From: Micromonospora sp. U21 | GTDB taxonomy: Bacteria > Actinomycetota > Actinomycetes > Mycobacteriales > Micromonosporaceae | Length of the DNA stretch: 64,000 nt | NCBI RefSeq assembly: GCF_018070045.1 | Contig: NZ_JAGPYK010000005.1 | Coordinates: 1-64,000 of the forward strand | Direction: 5' to 3' | Shown: one piece after another, positions 1-8,162 of the stretch | Layout of the letters: each line of letters opens with the position of its first letter | Numbering within the stretch: the stretch's first letter is position 1 | Made by a program: the position numbers and the translations under genes | The notes under the pieces: model-generated | What the model was told of the DNA's origin: nothing | Database searches by the model: none | The model's input: the letters and a program-made list of their open reading frames with translations, nothing else

Positions 1-1144
1 TGCGGGTGCTGTCGCGGGCGTGATGCCGGTTGGCGGCGGCGATGTTGGTGACGCCGGTCAGGCGTAGGGCGCCGATGGCGGCGTTGCGTAGGACGGCCAT
101 GACCTGCGGTCCGGTGCCGGTGCGGATCTGGCTGCGGTCTTCGTCGTAGGTGACGTCGCGAACCCAGTGGACCTTGTTCTCGATCGACCAGTGGTTGCGG
201 ATCCACGCCGCCAGTTGTGCCGGTTGCGCCTGGTGGACGCGGAGGTCGGTGATGGCGTAGACGGTCTCGGTGGTGAACCGTTTCGGCTGGTCCAGGCGCC
301 GTCTGCGGCGGCGGATCTGGATGGCTTGGGCGGCGTTCGGGAAGTCGATACCGGTGGAGATCGTCAGGATCTTCAGGCTGCGGATCTCGCGGCGGCCGTG
401 CCCACGGTCGCAGTCGCGGGTGGCGTCCGGGACTGCCCGCCAGGGCAGACCGGCGAGTTGGCTGTGCAAGCTGGGCTGGTTGCCTTTGACGGTCAGGATC
501 CAGTGCCCGCCGCGTTGCGCGAGGTAGATGACGTGCTGACGCTGGCAATGCAGGGCGTCGGCGGTGATCACGGTGTCGCGCAGGTCGCTGATCTGGTCGA
601 GCAGCGGCGCGAACCGGGTGATCTCGTTGGTCTTGCCGTCGACGTCGATGCTGCCCAGGACCACACCGGTGGCCTGGTCGCAGGCGGTCATCATGTGTCG
701 GGCGGCGGTGCCGGGGGTGCGGGAGCCGCGCAGGGTCTTACCATCGACGGCGATCGCCCGACCGGTCGTCGAGGCAGCGGCGGTGGCCCGGCCGGTGAGC
801 CAGACGCCGATCGCCGCCGTCAGCAACTGCGGGTCCACGGCCTGCAACAATCGACGGATCATCGCCTCCGACGGGCGCCGGTCGGGAGTCATGCCCAGAG
901 CGAGAGCTGTCGCGGCCGGCACGTCGGCGACCCATTCGGCGATCGCGGCGTACGAGCGGTAGCCGGCGACCACGGCACACACCGCCGCGGTGACCACGAC
1001 CGCCAGCCGGTGCCGGACACCTCGCCGGGCTCGTGGATCAGGCAGACCGGCGAGCGCTTCGGGCAGCCCACCAGCGGCTTCCGGCACGGTCAGAGCCGGT
1101 GCGCAGGACAAGGACGAGATCAGCGATGATGGCAGCGCGGGCAT
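1..1144 (-). CDS. ISAs1 family transposase, C-terminus cut by window edge
   Basis: DDE transposase of the ISAs1 family, which moves its own element. About 381 residues are visible from ATG at 1144. Family marks, N to C: an N-terminal region with LPDPRARRGVRH, then AVDGKTLRGS with a catalytic Asp, a central TADALHCQR block, and near the edge NHWSIENKVHWVRDVTYDED with the late acidic residue. Only the last residues are missing. No frameshift or stop is seen, so the copy may be active. Longer open frames on the other strand here lack recognisable domains and are antisense shadows. Confidence 0.85.
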   Translation of the reverse strand, partial: MPALPSSLISSLSCAPALTVPEAAGGLPEALAGLPDPRARRGVRHRLAVVVTAAVCAVVAGYRSYAAIAEWVADVPAATALALGMTPDRRPSEAMIRRLLQAVDPQLLTAAIGVWLTGRATAAASTTGRAIAVDGKTLRGSRTPGTAARHMMTACDQATGVVLGSIDVDGKTNEITRFAPLLDQISDLRDTVITADALHCQRQHVIYLAQRGGHWILTVKGNQPSLHSQLAGLPWRAVPDATRDCDRGHGRREIRSLKILTISTGIDFPNAAQAIQIRRRRRRLDQPKRFTTETVYAITDLRVHQAQPAQLAAWIRNHWSIENKVHWVRDVTYDEDRSQIRTGTGPQVMAVLRNAAIGALRLTGVTNIAAANRHHARDSTR

Positions 1145-1286
1145 GACTCACTTCGAACGATCAGCATGGCGTAGAGAACCTTGATGATCTTCCGAACAGG
1201 TCATGCCCGTCTTGCTGCCACCAACAGCGGCGCTTCTACTCCAAGACCCACAAGTCAGACACCATCACGACTTTGCCGGGGCCCTG
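1..1286 (-). mobile_element. ISAs1-type insertion sequence, one end outside the window
   Basis: The element carries the transposase described separately. Its inner end is placed near 1286, where the minus strand begins CAGGGCCCCGGC; a CAGGG start is what I remember for ISAs1-family ends. This is also the point where the neighbouring aldolase stops looking like its family. The other end, and therefore any target duplication, lies outside the window. The boundary is an inference from the aldolase break and the terminal motif, good to a few bases. Confidence 0.6.
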
Positions 1287-1859
1287 GGTGGCGGACGTCA
1301 ACCAGGACCCGCCGACGCAGGCGACGTTGGGCAGTGCGAGCCAGTCGGGTGCGGTGGTCGCGGTGATGCCGCCGGTGGGGCAGAAGGTCAGGTGGGGGAG
1401 CGGCTGGGCGACCGACGCCAGGTAGGCGCGGCCGCCGCTCGCTGCCGCCGGGAAGAACTTGATCGTGGTGAGGCCGAGCTCGGCCAGTGTCATCATCTCG
1501 CTGACCGTGCCGGCACCGGGCAGGAAGGGCAGCCCGGAGTCGACCGCGGCCCGGGCGAGCCCCACGGTCGCGCCCGGGCTGACTAGGAACCGTGCGCCTG
1601 CCGCGACGGCCTCGTCCACCTGGTCGGCCGTGAGCACGGTGCCGGCGCCCACCACCATCTCGGGCACCTCGGCGGCCACCGCCCGCAGCGCGGGAAGGGA
1701 GGCCGGCGTCCGGAGGGTGATCTCCATGGTCCGGACGCCGCCGCGCAGCAGGGCCCGCGCCAGGGTTGCGGCGTCGTCGGCGCGATGCAGCACGACGACC
1801 GGGATGATCGGTCCGAGGCGGGCCAGTGCAGATGCGGTGAGGGACTCCGATTGCGTCAT
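1236..1859 (-). CDS. eda: KDPG/KHG aldolase, 3' end replaced by IS sequence
   Basis: 2-dehydro-3-deoxy-phosphogluconate (or 4-hydroxy-2-oxoglutarate) aldolase, the last Entner-Doudoroff step giving pyruvate and glyceraldehyde 3-phosphate. Seen: catalytic Glu46 (MEITLRT), phosphate loop GAGTV 71-75, Schiff-base Lys134 in IKFFPA, PTGGI 161-165 and GGSWL 183-187. From about residue 192 (QGPGK onward) the sequence no longer matches the family and is read from the adjacent insertion sequence, so the final helix (about 20 residues) is lost. All catalytic residues are kept, so activity is uncertain. It is the last gene after the cupin gene, four bases apart. KdgK at 8.8 kb would supply its substrate. 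Confidence 0.8.
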   Translation of the reverse strand: MTQSESLTASALARLGPIIPVVVLHRADDAATLARALLRGGVRTMEITLRTPASLPALRAVAAEVPEMVVGAGTVLTADQVDEAVAAGARFLVSPGATVGLARAAVDSGLPFLPGAGTVSEMMTLAELGLTTIKFFPAAASGGRAYLASVAQPLPHLTFCPTGGITATTAPDWLALPNVACVGGSWLTSATQGPGKVVMVSDLWVLE

Positions 1860-1863
1860 CGCG

Positions 1864-2328
1864 TCAAAAGACGATCGGCTGCGCAGCGATGCCGTTCTCG
1901 CGGCAGTGGTCCTCGTACCGCTTCAGCTTCGTCTCCGCCGTCTCTACGTACGCGACGTCGCCGCTCTCCGTCACGTACTCGATCGGTCCGTGGATGGCGA
2001 ACAGGGTCAACATTGGCTCCTCGTCGGTCACGTCGGCGACCAGCGTGTGGACGTCGCCCGGCGGTTCGTAGACGTACGAGCCAAGCTCGGCCTGCCAGTC
2101 ATGCTCCTCGTAGTGCCAACGGCCTTGGATGACCCAGCCCTCCACCTCCGAAAGGTGGCGGTGCCGGCTGACCACCCCGCTGCGGGCAACCTTGAGCAGG
2201 TTGACCCAACTTCCTGTGTGCGGGGAGATCCGCAGCGGCTTGAACCAGACGTTGGCGGAGCCCTGCGGGATCCAGGGCAGATCCGCTGCCCGGACCAGCG
2301 AGTCCGCGACGGGGTGAAGGTTTCCCAT
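1864..2328 (-). CDS. Cupin, 2,4'-dihydroxyacetophenone dioxygenase-like
   Basis: 154-residue single-domain cupin of the family named after 2,4'-dihydroxyacetophenone dioxygenase, a metal-dependent ring-side-chain cleaving enzyme; most relatives have no tested substrate. Metal-ligand pattern visible: SRHRH, then an acidic EGWVIQGRWHY, and a later PPGDVHTL with the third His. ATG at 2328 is chosen over an upstream in-frame start because AAGGAGAG lies five bases ahead of it. It directly precedes eda. Its role in a sugar-acid locus is unclear; it may act as a sugar isomerase or dioxygenase. Family call good, function tentative. Confidence 0.72.
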   Translation of the reverse strand: MGNLHPVADSLVRAADLPWIPQGSANVWFKPLRISPHTGSWVNLLKVARSGVVSRHRHLSEVEGWVIQGRWHYEEHDWQAELGSYVYEPPGDVHTLVADVTDEEPMLTLFAIHGPIEYVTESGDVAYVETAETKLKRYEDHCRENGIAAQPIVF

Positions 2329-2449
2329 GACTCTCCTTGAGGTGCGATGGAATATGGCTGCCGGTACCTTGCAGGGCATGACGGGCGGTCCGGCCGATGC
2401 GGATCAGTCGTCGACGGTCGGGTCCGTCGGTTGGAAGGTTCCGGGCCGC

Positions 2450-4141
2450 TCAGTGCACGTGGTCGTGGCCGTGCGCGCGGCTGTGGCTGTCGCCGTGCAC
2501 GTGGGTCTGGCCGTGGTGGCCGTGGTGGCCGTCCTCGCTGTGGCTGTGTCCGACGTTGAAGTCGACCACCCGGCTGCTCGCCGTGCCGATCACGGCCGCC
2601 TCGGTGGTGAGCAGCATCCCGGTCACCGAGGCGGCGTTGCGCAGGGCGCAGAGCGTCACGTTGACCGGGTCGGCGACGCCCTCGGCCAGCAGGTCGAGAT
2701 ACCTGCCGGTGCGTGCGTCGTACCCGACGTGCTCCGGCAGTTCGGCGACGTGCTCGGCGACCGCCGGCCCGTCCGCGCCGCCGTTCGCCGCGATCCATCG
2801 CAAAGGCTCGGCGAGCGCGCGCCGGACCATGCCCACCCCCGTTCGCTCATCGCCGCTGGCCGGCAGGTTGTCCAGTGCCGCCCGTGCCTTTACCAACGCG
2901 GTCCCGCCTCCGGCGACGACACCGCCGCGGGCTGCCGCGCGGGTGGCAGACACGGCCTCGTCCACCCGCTGCTTGCGTTCACGCCGCTCGACCTCGGTGT
3001 GCCCGCCGACGCGGAGCACGCAGACCCCGCCGGCCAGCCGGGCTATCCGCATGCGGTGCCGTTCTCGTTCCCAATCGGAGGTAGCTACGGCGAGTTCGGT
3101 GCGGATCTGGGCGATGTGCCGGTGCACTGCGGCCACGTCCCCGGCGCCGCCGATGATGGTGGTGTCCTCGCGGGTGACGACGATCCGGCGGGCTCGGCCG
3201 AGCACCTCCAAGCCGACCTGGTCGAGCCGCAGGCCGGCCTCCGGCGTGATCATTTCGCCGCCGGTCAGTGCCGCCACGTCCCGCAGGATCGACTTGCGGC
3301 TGTTGCCGAGCTCGGGCGCCTTGACTGCGACGCTGCGGAACGAGCCCTCCACGTTGTTGAGCAGCAGGGTGGCCAGGGCATCGTTGACCACATCGTCGGC
3401 GACCACGAGCAGGGACCGCCCGGTCGCCACTACCCGCTCCAGCAGCGGCAGGAACTCCGCCAGCGTGTCGATCCGGCCGTAGTACAGCAGGACGTAGGGG
3501 TCATCGAGGACCGCCGTCAACCGCTGCGGATTGGTGACCATGTACGGGCTCAGGTAGCCGGTGGGCAGCCGCAACCCGTCGAGAAGATCCAGCTCGGTGC
3601 TGGCCGCCTCCGACTCCTCGACGGTGACCACCCCGTCCGGCCCGGCCTTTTCGAGCGCGGTGGCGACCAACTCGCCGATCTCCCGGTCTTGAGCCGCGTT
3701 GGTTGCGACCGCGGCGAGGTCGGCGTATCCGGCCACGGGCCGGGCGCTGCGCCGCAGATGCCCGCTGGCCGAGTCCACCGCGGCGTCCATGCCGCGCCGG
3801 ACGGCGACCGGGGAGGCGCCTGCGGCGATCGCCCGTAACCCGTGCCGGGTCATCGCCTGGGCGAGCACGATCGCGGTCGTGGTGCCGTCGCCGGCCTCGG
3901 TCTTCGTGGCGCCGGCGACCTCGCATGCCAGGCGCGCGCCCAGGTCGGCGTAAGGATCGCCGAGGGTGAGTTCCGCGGCGACGCTGGCGCCATCGGTGGT
4001 GATGCTCGGCGGTCCGCCCGGTCTGCCGAGCACGACGGTGCGGCCCCGGGGACCGAGCGTCACCTTGACGGCGTCGGCCAGCGCGTCGATGCCTGCTTGG
4101 AGGCGACGCCGGGCGGGCTCATCGAACAGGATCTCGGGCAT
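2450..4141 (-). CDS. GroEL-like chaperonin with His-rich tail
   Basis: Cpn60/GroEL paralogue of 563 residues, close to the usual 540 plus a tail. ATP-site motifs are conserved: TLGPRGR 28-34, Asp50-Gly51, GDGTTT 84-89 and GGVVAGGGTAL in the C-terminal equatorial part. The last 34 residues contain 13 histidines instead of the usual Gly-Met repeats; His-rich tails are known from actinobacterial GroEL1 proteins. The apical and intermediate domains are divergent from housekeeping GroEL (my impression from the sequence). There is no groES next to it, so it is probably an extra copy with a special client or metal-related role. Shine-Dalgarno GGAAGGA precedes the ATG. Confidence 0.88.
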   Translation of the reverse strand: MPEILFDEPARRRLQAGIDALADAVKVTLGPRGRTVVLGRPGGPPSITTDGASVAAELTLGDPYADLGARLACEVAGATKTEAGDGTTTAIVLAQAMTRHGLRAIAAGASPVAVRRGMDAAVDSASGHLRRSARPVAGYADLAAVATNAAQDREIGELVATALEKAGPDGVVTVEESEAASTELDLLDGLRLPTGYLSPYMVTNPQRLTAVLDDPYVLLYYGRIDTLAEFLPLLERVVATGRSLLVVADDVVNDALATLLLNNVEGSFRSVAVKAPELGNSRKSILRDVAALTGGEMITPEAGLRLDQVGLEVLGRARRIVVTREDTTIIGGAGDVAAVHRHIAQIRTELAVATSDWERERHRMRIARLAGGVCVLRVGGHTEVERRERKQRVDEAVSATRAAARGGVVAGGGTALVKARAALDNLPASGDERTGVGMVRRALAEPLRWIAANGGADGPAVAEHVAELPEHVGYDARTGRYLDLLAEGVADPVNVTLCALRNAASVTGMLLTTEAAVIGTASSRVVDFNVGHSHSEDGHHGHHGQTHVHGDSHSRAHGHDHVH

Positions 4142-4217
4142 TGGCGCGCGTCCTTCCGGCGGTGGGCGGTGGGAAGCGGAGCCGACGCACAGGCCGGCTC
4201 CCCTTACGAGGGCGGCG

Positions 4218-5669
4218 TCAGTTGGGGATCTGCGCCTTGAGGTACGCGGCCATCGATGTCAGCGAGGTGCGCGCTTCCGCATCCTCGATGCCCTGGGCGA
4301 CGCCGGCGAACCGGTCGATCGCCGCCTCGCTCTGCTCGGCCAGCTGATCGGCCACCTTCAGGTTGGCCTGGAGGCGGGCGCGGTCGCTGAGCTTGACCGC
4401 GCCGGCAGCGTAGAAACGGTTCACTAGCGTCTCAGCGTCGTCGAGCACCGGCTTGCGACCGCGTTCCATGATCAGCGCGGCCTGGAGCATGGCGCGGGCG
4501 TACCCGGTGTCGTAGAGTTCGCCGCCGTGCCCGCCGCCACCCACACCGGCGTACTGGCCGCTGATCGAGCCGTTCTCCCGGTCGAAGTCGAGCGCCCGCG
4601 GGTGCTCGGCGAGGACGCCGCGGTCGTAGCCCTGCCGGACCAGCTCCCGCATGAAGGCGAACATGTCCGTCTCGCCGGTGTCGGGGAACACCTCCGCGTA
4701 CCGCTCCCGCGGCTTGTCCACGGTCACGTTGCGGTAGTGGATGTGGTTCACCCGGTCCTTGGCGCCCACGTAGCGTAGGAAGTCGACCGCGTCGTGGCCC
4801 ACCTCCGGCGTCACCCCAGCGTGCACGGTCAGCCCGTTGGCGGGGCTGTCGTACGTGTCGATGAGCCGCTTCCAGTCGGCGACCGAGGCCAGCACCTGCG
4901 GGTTGCCGCGGCTGATCACCGCAGGCGGGTCGTTGGGGTGCACGGCGAGCCGGACGCCGGCCGCCTCGGCAACGGGCATCACCCGGTCGAGGAAGTACTT
5001 GTAGTTGTCCCAGACCTGCTCGTAGGTCAGCAGCGGTGTGCCGGGCCGCGGCGGCAGGTCCTTCACGGGCACGCCGTCGACCTCACGGTGATAGTCGAAC
5101 GCCGTGTAGCCGGCGCCTAGCCGATCCTCATTGTCGATCAGCTCGTAGTAGCCCTCAGTGAGGCGGTGGACGTAGAAATTGTATTCAACCACGCGAATGC
5201 CGGCCTGGCCGGCCGCGACCAGCGACTGCTTGATGTACTCGATCTGCTGGTCCCGGCCTTCCTGACCGCGCACGATGCTGTCTGTGATGCTGATCAGATA
5301 GGCGGTGATGTGCAGCCCGGCCGCCTCCATTCGCTGCCGATCGGCGATGAGGGTGGCCGCGGTCCAGGGCAGCGGTGGGGGATTGGTGATCAGGGCGCCC
5401 GTGACTCCGGCCTGCCGCCACCGACGCACGGTCGCCTGGGTCGGGTTGCGGGAGAACCACTGGCACAGCCGCGGCGTGTTCGTGCTCTCCTTCACCTGCT
5501 CGGGCCACTTCAGGTAGGGGTAGGGCATGCCACCCGGCCCGGTCGTTACGGTCTCCGCGGGTGCCGCCGCGGCGGCGGCCACGCCGCTACTGGCGACGGT
5601 CAGACCGGCAGCCGAGAGGGCGGCCAGTGATGCACCTTGCTTGAGGACGTCCCGGCGGGATTGCGCCAT
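4218..5669 (-). CDS. Tat-exported mannonate dehydratase-like TIM-barrel protein
   Basis: 483-residue protein with a twin-arginine leader (MAQSRRDVLKQG, then an Ala-rich stretch to about residue 38). The mature part resembles mannonate dehydratase/sugar-phosphate isomerase TIM barrels: VRLAVHPNDPP carries a metal-binding His and Asp, and later HIHYRNV carries another ligand. UxuA converts D-mannonate to 2-keto-3-deoxygluconate in the cytoplasm; this one is longer and apparently exported. ATG 5669 is chosen because GAGAGGT lies upstream and the Tat motif then sits at the N-terminus. It faces the LysR gene and the KdgK operon, which fits a uronate/aldonate pathway. Exact substrate unknown. Confidence 0.72.
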   Translation of the reverse strand: MAQSRRDVLKQGASLAALSAAGLTVASSGVAAAAAAPAETVTTGPGGMPYPYLKWPEQVKESTNTPRLCQWFSRNPTQATVRRWRQAGVTGALITNPPPLPWTAATLIADRQRMEAAGLHITAYLISITDSIVRGQEGRDQQIEYIKQSLVAAGQAGIRVVEYNFYVHRLTEGYYELIDNEDRLGAGYTAFDYHREVDGVPVKDLPPRPGTPLLTYEQVWDNYKYFLDRVMPVAEAAGVRLAVHPNDPPAVISRGNPQVLASVADWKRLIDTYDSPANGLTVHAGVTPEVGHDAVDFLRYVGAKDRVNHIHYRNVTVDKPRERYAEVFPDTGETDMFAFMRELVRQGYDRGVLAEHPRALDFDRENGSISGQYAGVGGGGHGGELYDTGYARAMLQAALIMERGRKPVLDDAETLVNRFYAAGAVKLSDRARLQANLKVADQLAEQSEAAIDRFAGVAQGIEDAEARTSLTSMAAYLKAQIPN

Positions 5670-6251
5670 GATGCGGTACCTCTCGTTCGTCGGCTTAGGT
5701 GCCGGTGGGCGAAGGCGGAACGGAGCGATCATCTGGTGGCCCGAAACCATTTCTCCGGGCCGTCGAGGACCGCTTTCGGGACATAATCGAACGATGCCAA
5801 GGTGCGGACGATCGGGTGCAGAAATTAGTTCAACGCGTTCGGTGGTAACGGGTGCCTTCCGCGGGCCGCAGCATGTCGCCGTGTGCTATCCGGGGGTGGA
5901 TCCCCCTTTTCCGCTGCCTCGGCCGGGGCCGAAGACGCCGCCACAACCTGCTGAGATGCCACCCGTTCCGCCGGTCGGGTCTCCTGCCACGGTTCCTCCC
6001 GGTGGCGGTCGAATGACCACTCTCGACAGACCGGACCGCCGTCGGCCGGGGCCGATCGATTCCTATAACAACGCAGTAACGATCAACCTGGGTTCGTGTT
6101 GGCAGACGCTAGCCTCGACCGTCGTCGCTTGTTAAGAACGAGTTACGGATGGAGTCATCCGCATCCTTGATTACTCGTCATCGGTGGTGGTCCTCGCCCT
6201 GACCTGCGGCGTGCGAACCGGAGCGGCGGCGTGCCTGCGAGGGGGTTCTAC
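5670..6251. other. Divergent intergenic region, 582 bp
   Basis: Non-coding stretch between the exported mannonate-dehydratase-like gene (minus) and lysR (plus). It should hold both promoters. The one clear element is the GGATG-N4-CATCC palindrome at 6146-6164, listed separately. I see no convincing gene or RNA. Confidence 0.5.
6146..6164. promoter_or_regulatory. Candidate LysR binding site, copy 1
   Basis: Read on the minus strand this is ATGCGGATGACTCCATCCG, containing the inverted repeat GGATG-N4-CATCC. Nearly the same sequence (ATGCGGATGGGACCATCC) occurs at 7240-7257 before the operon downstream of lysR. Two copies flanking a LysR gene fit autoregulation plus target control. Confidence 0.5.
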
Positions 6252-7217
6252 GTGCTCAGGACGGATACCCGGCTCGAGTGGTTCGTCTCGTTCCTCGGGG
6301 TCGTCGACACCGGCAGCTTCGTGGCCGCCGCCGAGGCGACTCACCGCTCCCAGCCGCGGGTAAGCATGCACGTGGCCGCGCTGGAGCGCGAGGTCGGCCT
6401 CCCCCTTTTCGACCGCCGCAAGCGGCCTGTCGAGCTGACCGGGGCCGGCGCGGTCCTCGCCATGCACGCCCGGGCGGTGCTGCGCGAGTTCGAAGCCGCC
6501 GAGGCGGCGATGGCGCCATGGCGCGGCGGCGCTCGCGGCCTGGTCACGCTCGGCTGCTACCCGAGCGCCAGCGCGGCATTCGTTCCGGCGCTGCTTCGCG
6601 ATCTCTCTCGAACCAGCCCGGACGTTAAGGTGGTGCTGGTCGAGCGCGCGACGCTGGAACTCGACCACGCGCTGACCACCGGTGAGGTGGACATCTGCCT
6701 GCGGCCGATGTCGCCTCCACCCACTGCGCCGTCGATGGTGGGCCATCCACTGTGGCGCGAGCCGCTGGTCGTGCTGCACCCGCCGGACCACCAGCTCGCC
6801 GAGCTTCCTGAGCCGCTGACCATCGCTGCCGTGGCGACGCATCCGCTGATCTCCATCGGACGGCTCGACGACGCGCAGTCCGCGGAGTTCGAGGTCTACC
6901 GGCTCTTCCGCGAGCACAACTTGGAGCTCGAACCGGTGCAGGCGACCAACCAGCCGCAGACCCTCGTCGAGTTGATCCGTGCGGGACTCGGGGTGGGCGT
7001 GACCAACTGGCTGGCCGTGCACATCGCCGACACCGAGGGCGTGTGGATACGCCGGATCGAGGGCAACTGCGGGCGCCAGGTGGCCGCGTATCGCGACATG
7101 TCCCGACCGATGAACCCGGCCGCACGCAGTCTTCTTCAGCGCATCGTCCAGGCGCCGCGGCCGCCGGGCACACAGCCGCCCCAGTCCGGGGCGGAGACCG
7201 TTGCCGCGCCCGGGTGA
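6252..7217 (+). CDS. LysR family transcriptional regulator
   Basis: LysR-type regulator, 321 residues from the GTG at 6252 (GAGGGGG precedes it; an in-frame GTG at 6231 is the alternative). Winged-helix domain in the first 65 residues (WFVSFLGVVDTGSFVAAAEAT, then SQPRVSMHVAALEREVGLPLFDRR), followed by a substrate-binding domain beginning near GLVTLGCYPS. Ligand unknown; by position probably a sugar-acid intermediate. It likely controls the eight-gene operon starting at 7346 and perhaps the opposing minus-strand genes; paired palindromes at 6146 and 7240 support this. Confidence 0.9.
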   Translation: MLRTDTRLEWFVSFLGVVDTGSFVAAAEATHRSQPRVSMHVAALEREVGLPLFDRRKRPVELTGAGAVLAMHARAVLREFEAAEAAMAPWRGGARGLVTLGCYPSASAAFVPALLRDLSRTSPDVKVVLVERATLELDHALTTGEVDICLRPMSPPPTAPSMVGHPLWREPLVVLHPPDHQLAELPEPLTIAAVATHPLISIGRLDDAQSAEFEVYRLFREHNLELEPVQATNQPQTLVELIRAGLGVGVTNWLAVHIADTEGVWIRRIEGNCGRQVAAYRDMSRPMNPAARSLLQRIVQAPRPPGTQPPQSGAETVAAPG

Positions 7218-7239
7218 GCAGGCGTCCCGCCGATCCGTT

Positions 7240-7259
7240 ATGCGGATGGGACCATCCCG
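7240..7259. promoter_or_regulatory. Candidate LysR binding site, copy 2
   Basis: ATGCGGATGGGACCATCCCG, with GGATG-N4-CATCC symmetry, matches the site at 6146-6164 in all outer positions. It ends 9 bases before the -35 element of the operon promoter, the usual place for a LysR activator. Confidence 0.55.
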
Positions 7260-7268
7260 TTTCCGTTG

Positions 7269-7297
7269 TTAACGCCCCGCAACAACTCGCCTAGTGT
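7269..7297 (+). promoter_or_regulatory. Candidate promoter of the kduD-kdgK-ABC operon
   Basis: TTAACG (7269-7274) and TAGTGT (7292-7297) are separated by 17 bases, a reasonable sigma-70-like pair for an actinomycete. It lies just downstream of the LysR box and about 49 bases before the first start codon. Prediction by eye only. Confidence 0.4.
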
Positions 7298-7345
7298 CAT
7301 CGGCACACATCCACCGGACGCGGTCGGAGGAGGGGAGGAGGGACG

Positions 7346-8119
7346 GTGCACACGTCGCACGAGCCAGCTCCGACCTTCACCCTCAACGGGCGGCAGGCGC
7401 TGGTGACCGGCGCCGCAACCGGCATCGGCCGAGCGATCGCGGTCGCCTACGCGGCGGCCGGCGCTGACCTGGTGCTGCTGTCGGAGCGGGACAATCTCGA
7501 CGAGGTGGCGGCAGTGGTGCAGGCACTCGGTGCCAAGGCCGCCTGCGTACGATTCGACCTGGCCGACGCCGACGGTCGTACGGGCTTCGTCGAGGCACTC
7601 CTCGACGACCACGACATCGACGTCCTAGTCAACAACGCCGGACTGATCCGGCGCGCGCCGAGTGAGACCTTCGCCGACGACGACTGGTACGACGTCATCG
7701 AGGTCAACACCCACGCCGCCTTCCACTTGGCCCGCGCGGCCGGCCGGCGGATGCTCGAGCGCGGCGGCGGGAAAATCATAAACATCGCCTCGGTGCTCAG
7801 CTTCCAAGGTGGCATGTTCGTCCCGTCCTACGCCGCCAGCAAGCACGCCCTCGCCGGCCTCACCCGGGCGCTAGCCAATGAGTGGGCCGGACGCGGCGTC
7901 AACGTCAACGCCATCGCGCCCGGTTACGTCGAGACCGCAGTCACCGAGGACCTGCGCGACGACCGGCAGCGCCAGGCCCAGATCACCGCCCGCATCCCGG
8001 CCGGCCGATGGGCCACCCCGCGAGACATCGCCGGGCCGGCGATCTTTCTCGCCTCCGCGGCGGCCGACTACGTCCACGGGCACATCCTCGTCGTCGACGG
8101 TGGTTGGCTCTGCCGCTGA
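7346..8119 (+). CDS. kduD: SDR oxidoreductase, KduD-like 2-deoxy-D-gluconate 3-dehydrogenase
   Basis: Classical short-chain dehydrogenase, 257 residues. Seen: cofactor loop TGAATGIG 21-28, NNAG 96-99, and the catalytic set Ser149, Tyr162, Lys166 (SYAASK). The overall pattern (GLIRRAPSETF, then IPAGRWATP and a DGGWLCR end) is like KduD, which interconverts 2-keto-3-deoxygluconate-type and 2,5-diketo sugar acids with NAD(H). GTG start preceded by GAGGAGGG. First gene of the operon running to 13752, with an RraA-like protein and a KDG-type kinase next, so a uronate or aldonate substrate is likely. The symbol reflects similarity; the substrate is not proven. Confidence 0.78.
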   Translation: MHTSHEPAPTFTLNGRQALVTGAATGIGRAIAVAYAAAGADLVLLSERDNLDEVAAVVQALGAKAACVRFDLADADGRTGFVEALLDDHDIDVLVNNAGLIRRAPSETFADDDWYDVIEVNTHAAFHLARAAGRRMLERGGGKIINIASVLSFQGGMFVPSYAASKHALAGLTRALANEWAGRGVNVNAIAPGYVETAVTEDLRDDRQRQAQITARIPAGRWATPRDIAGPAIFLASAAADYVHGHILVVDGGWLCR

Positions 8120-8162
8120 CGCACGGTTTCTGTCGACAACCCAGAAAGGAGCGGGAACCGAC

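Noticed and set aside
2327..3838. 503-codon plus-strand frame opposite the groEL paralogue
   Set aside because: No recognisable domain; GroEL on the other strand is clear.
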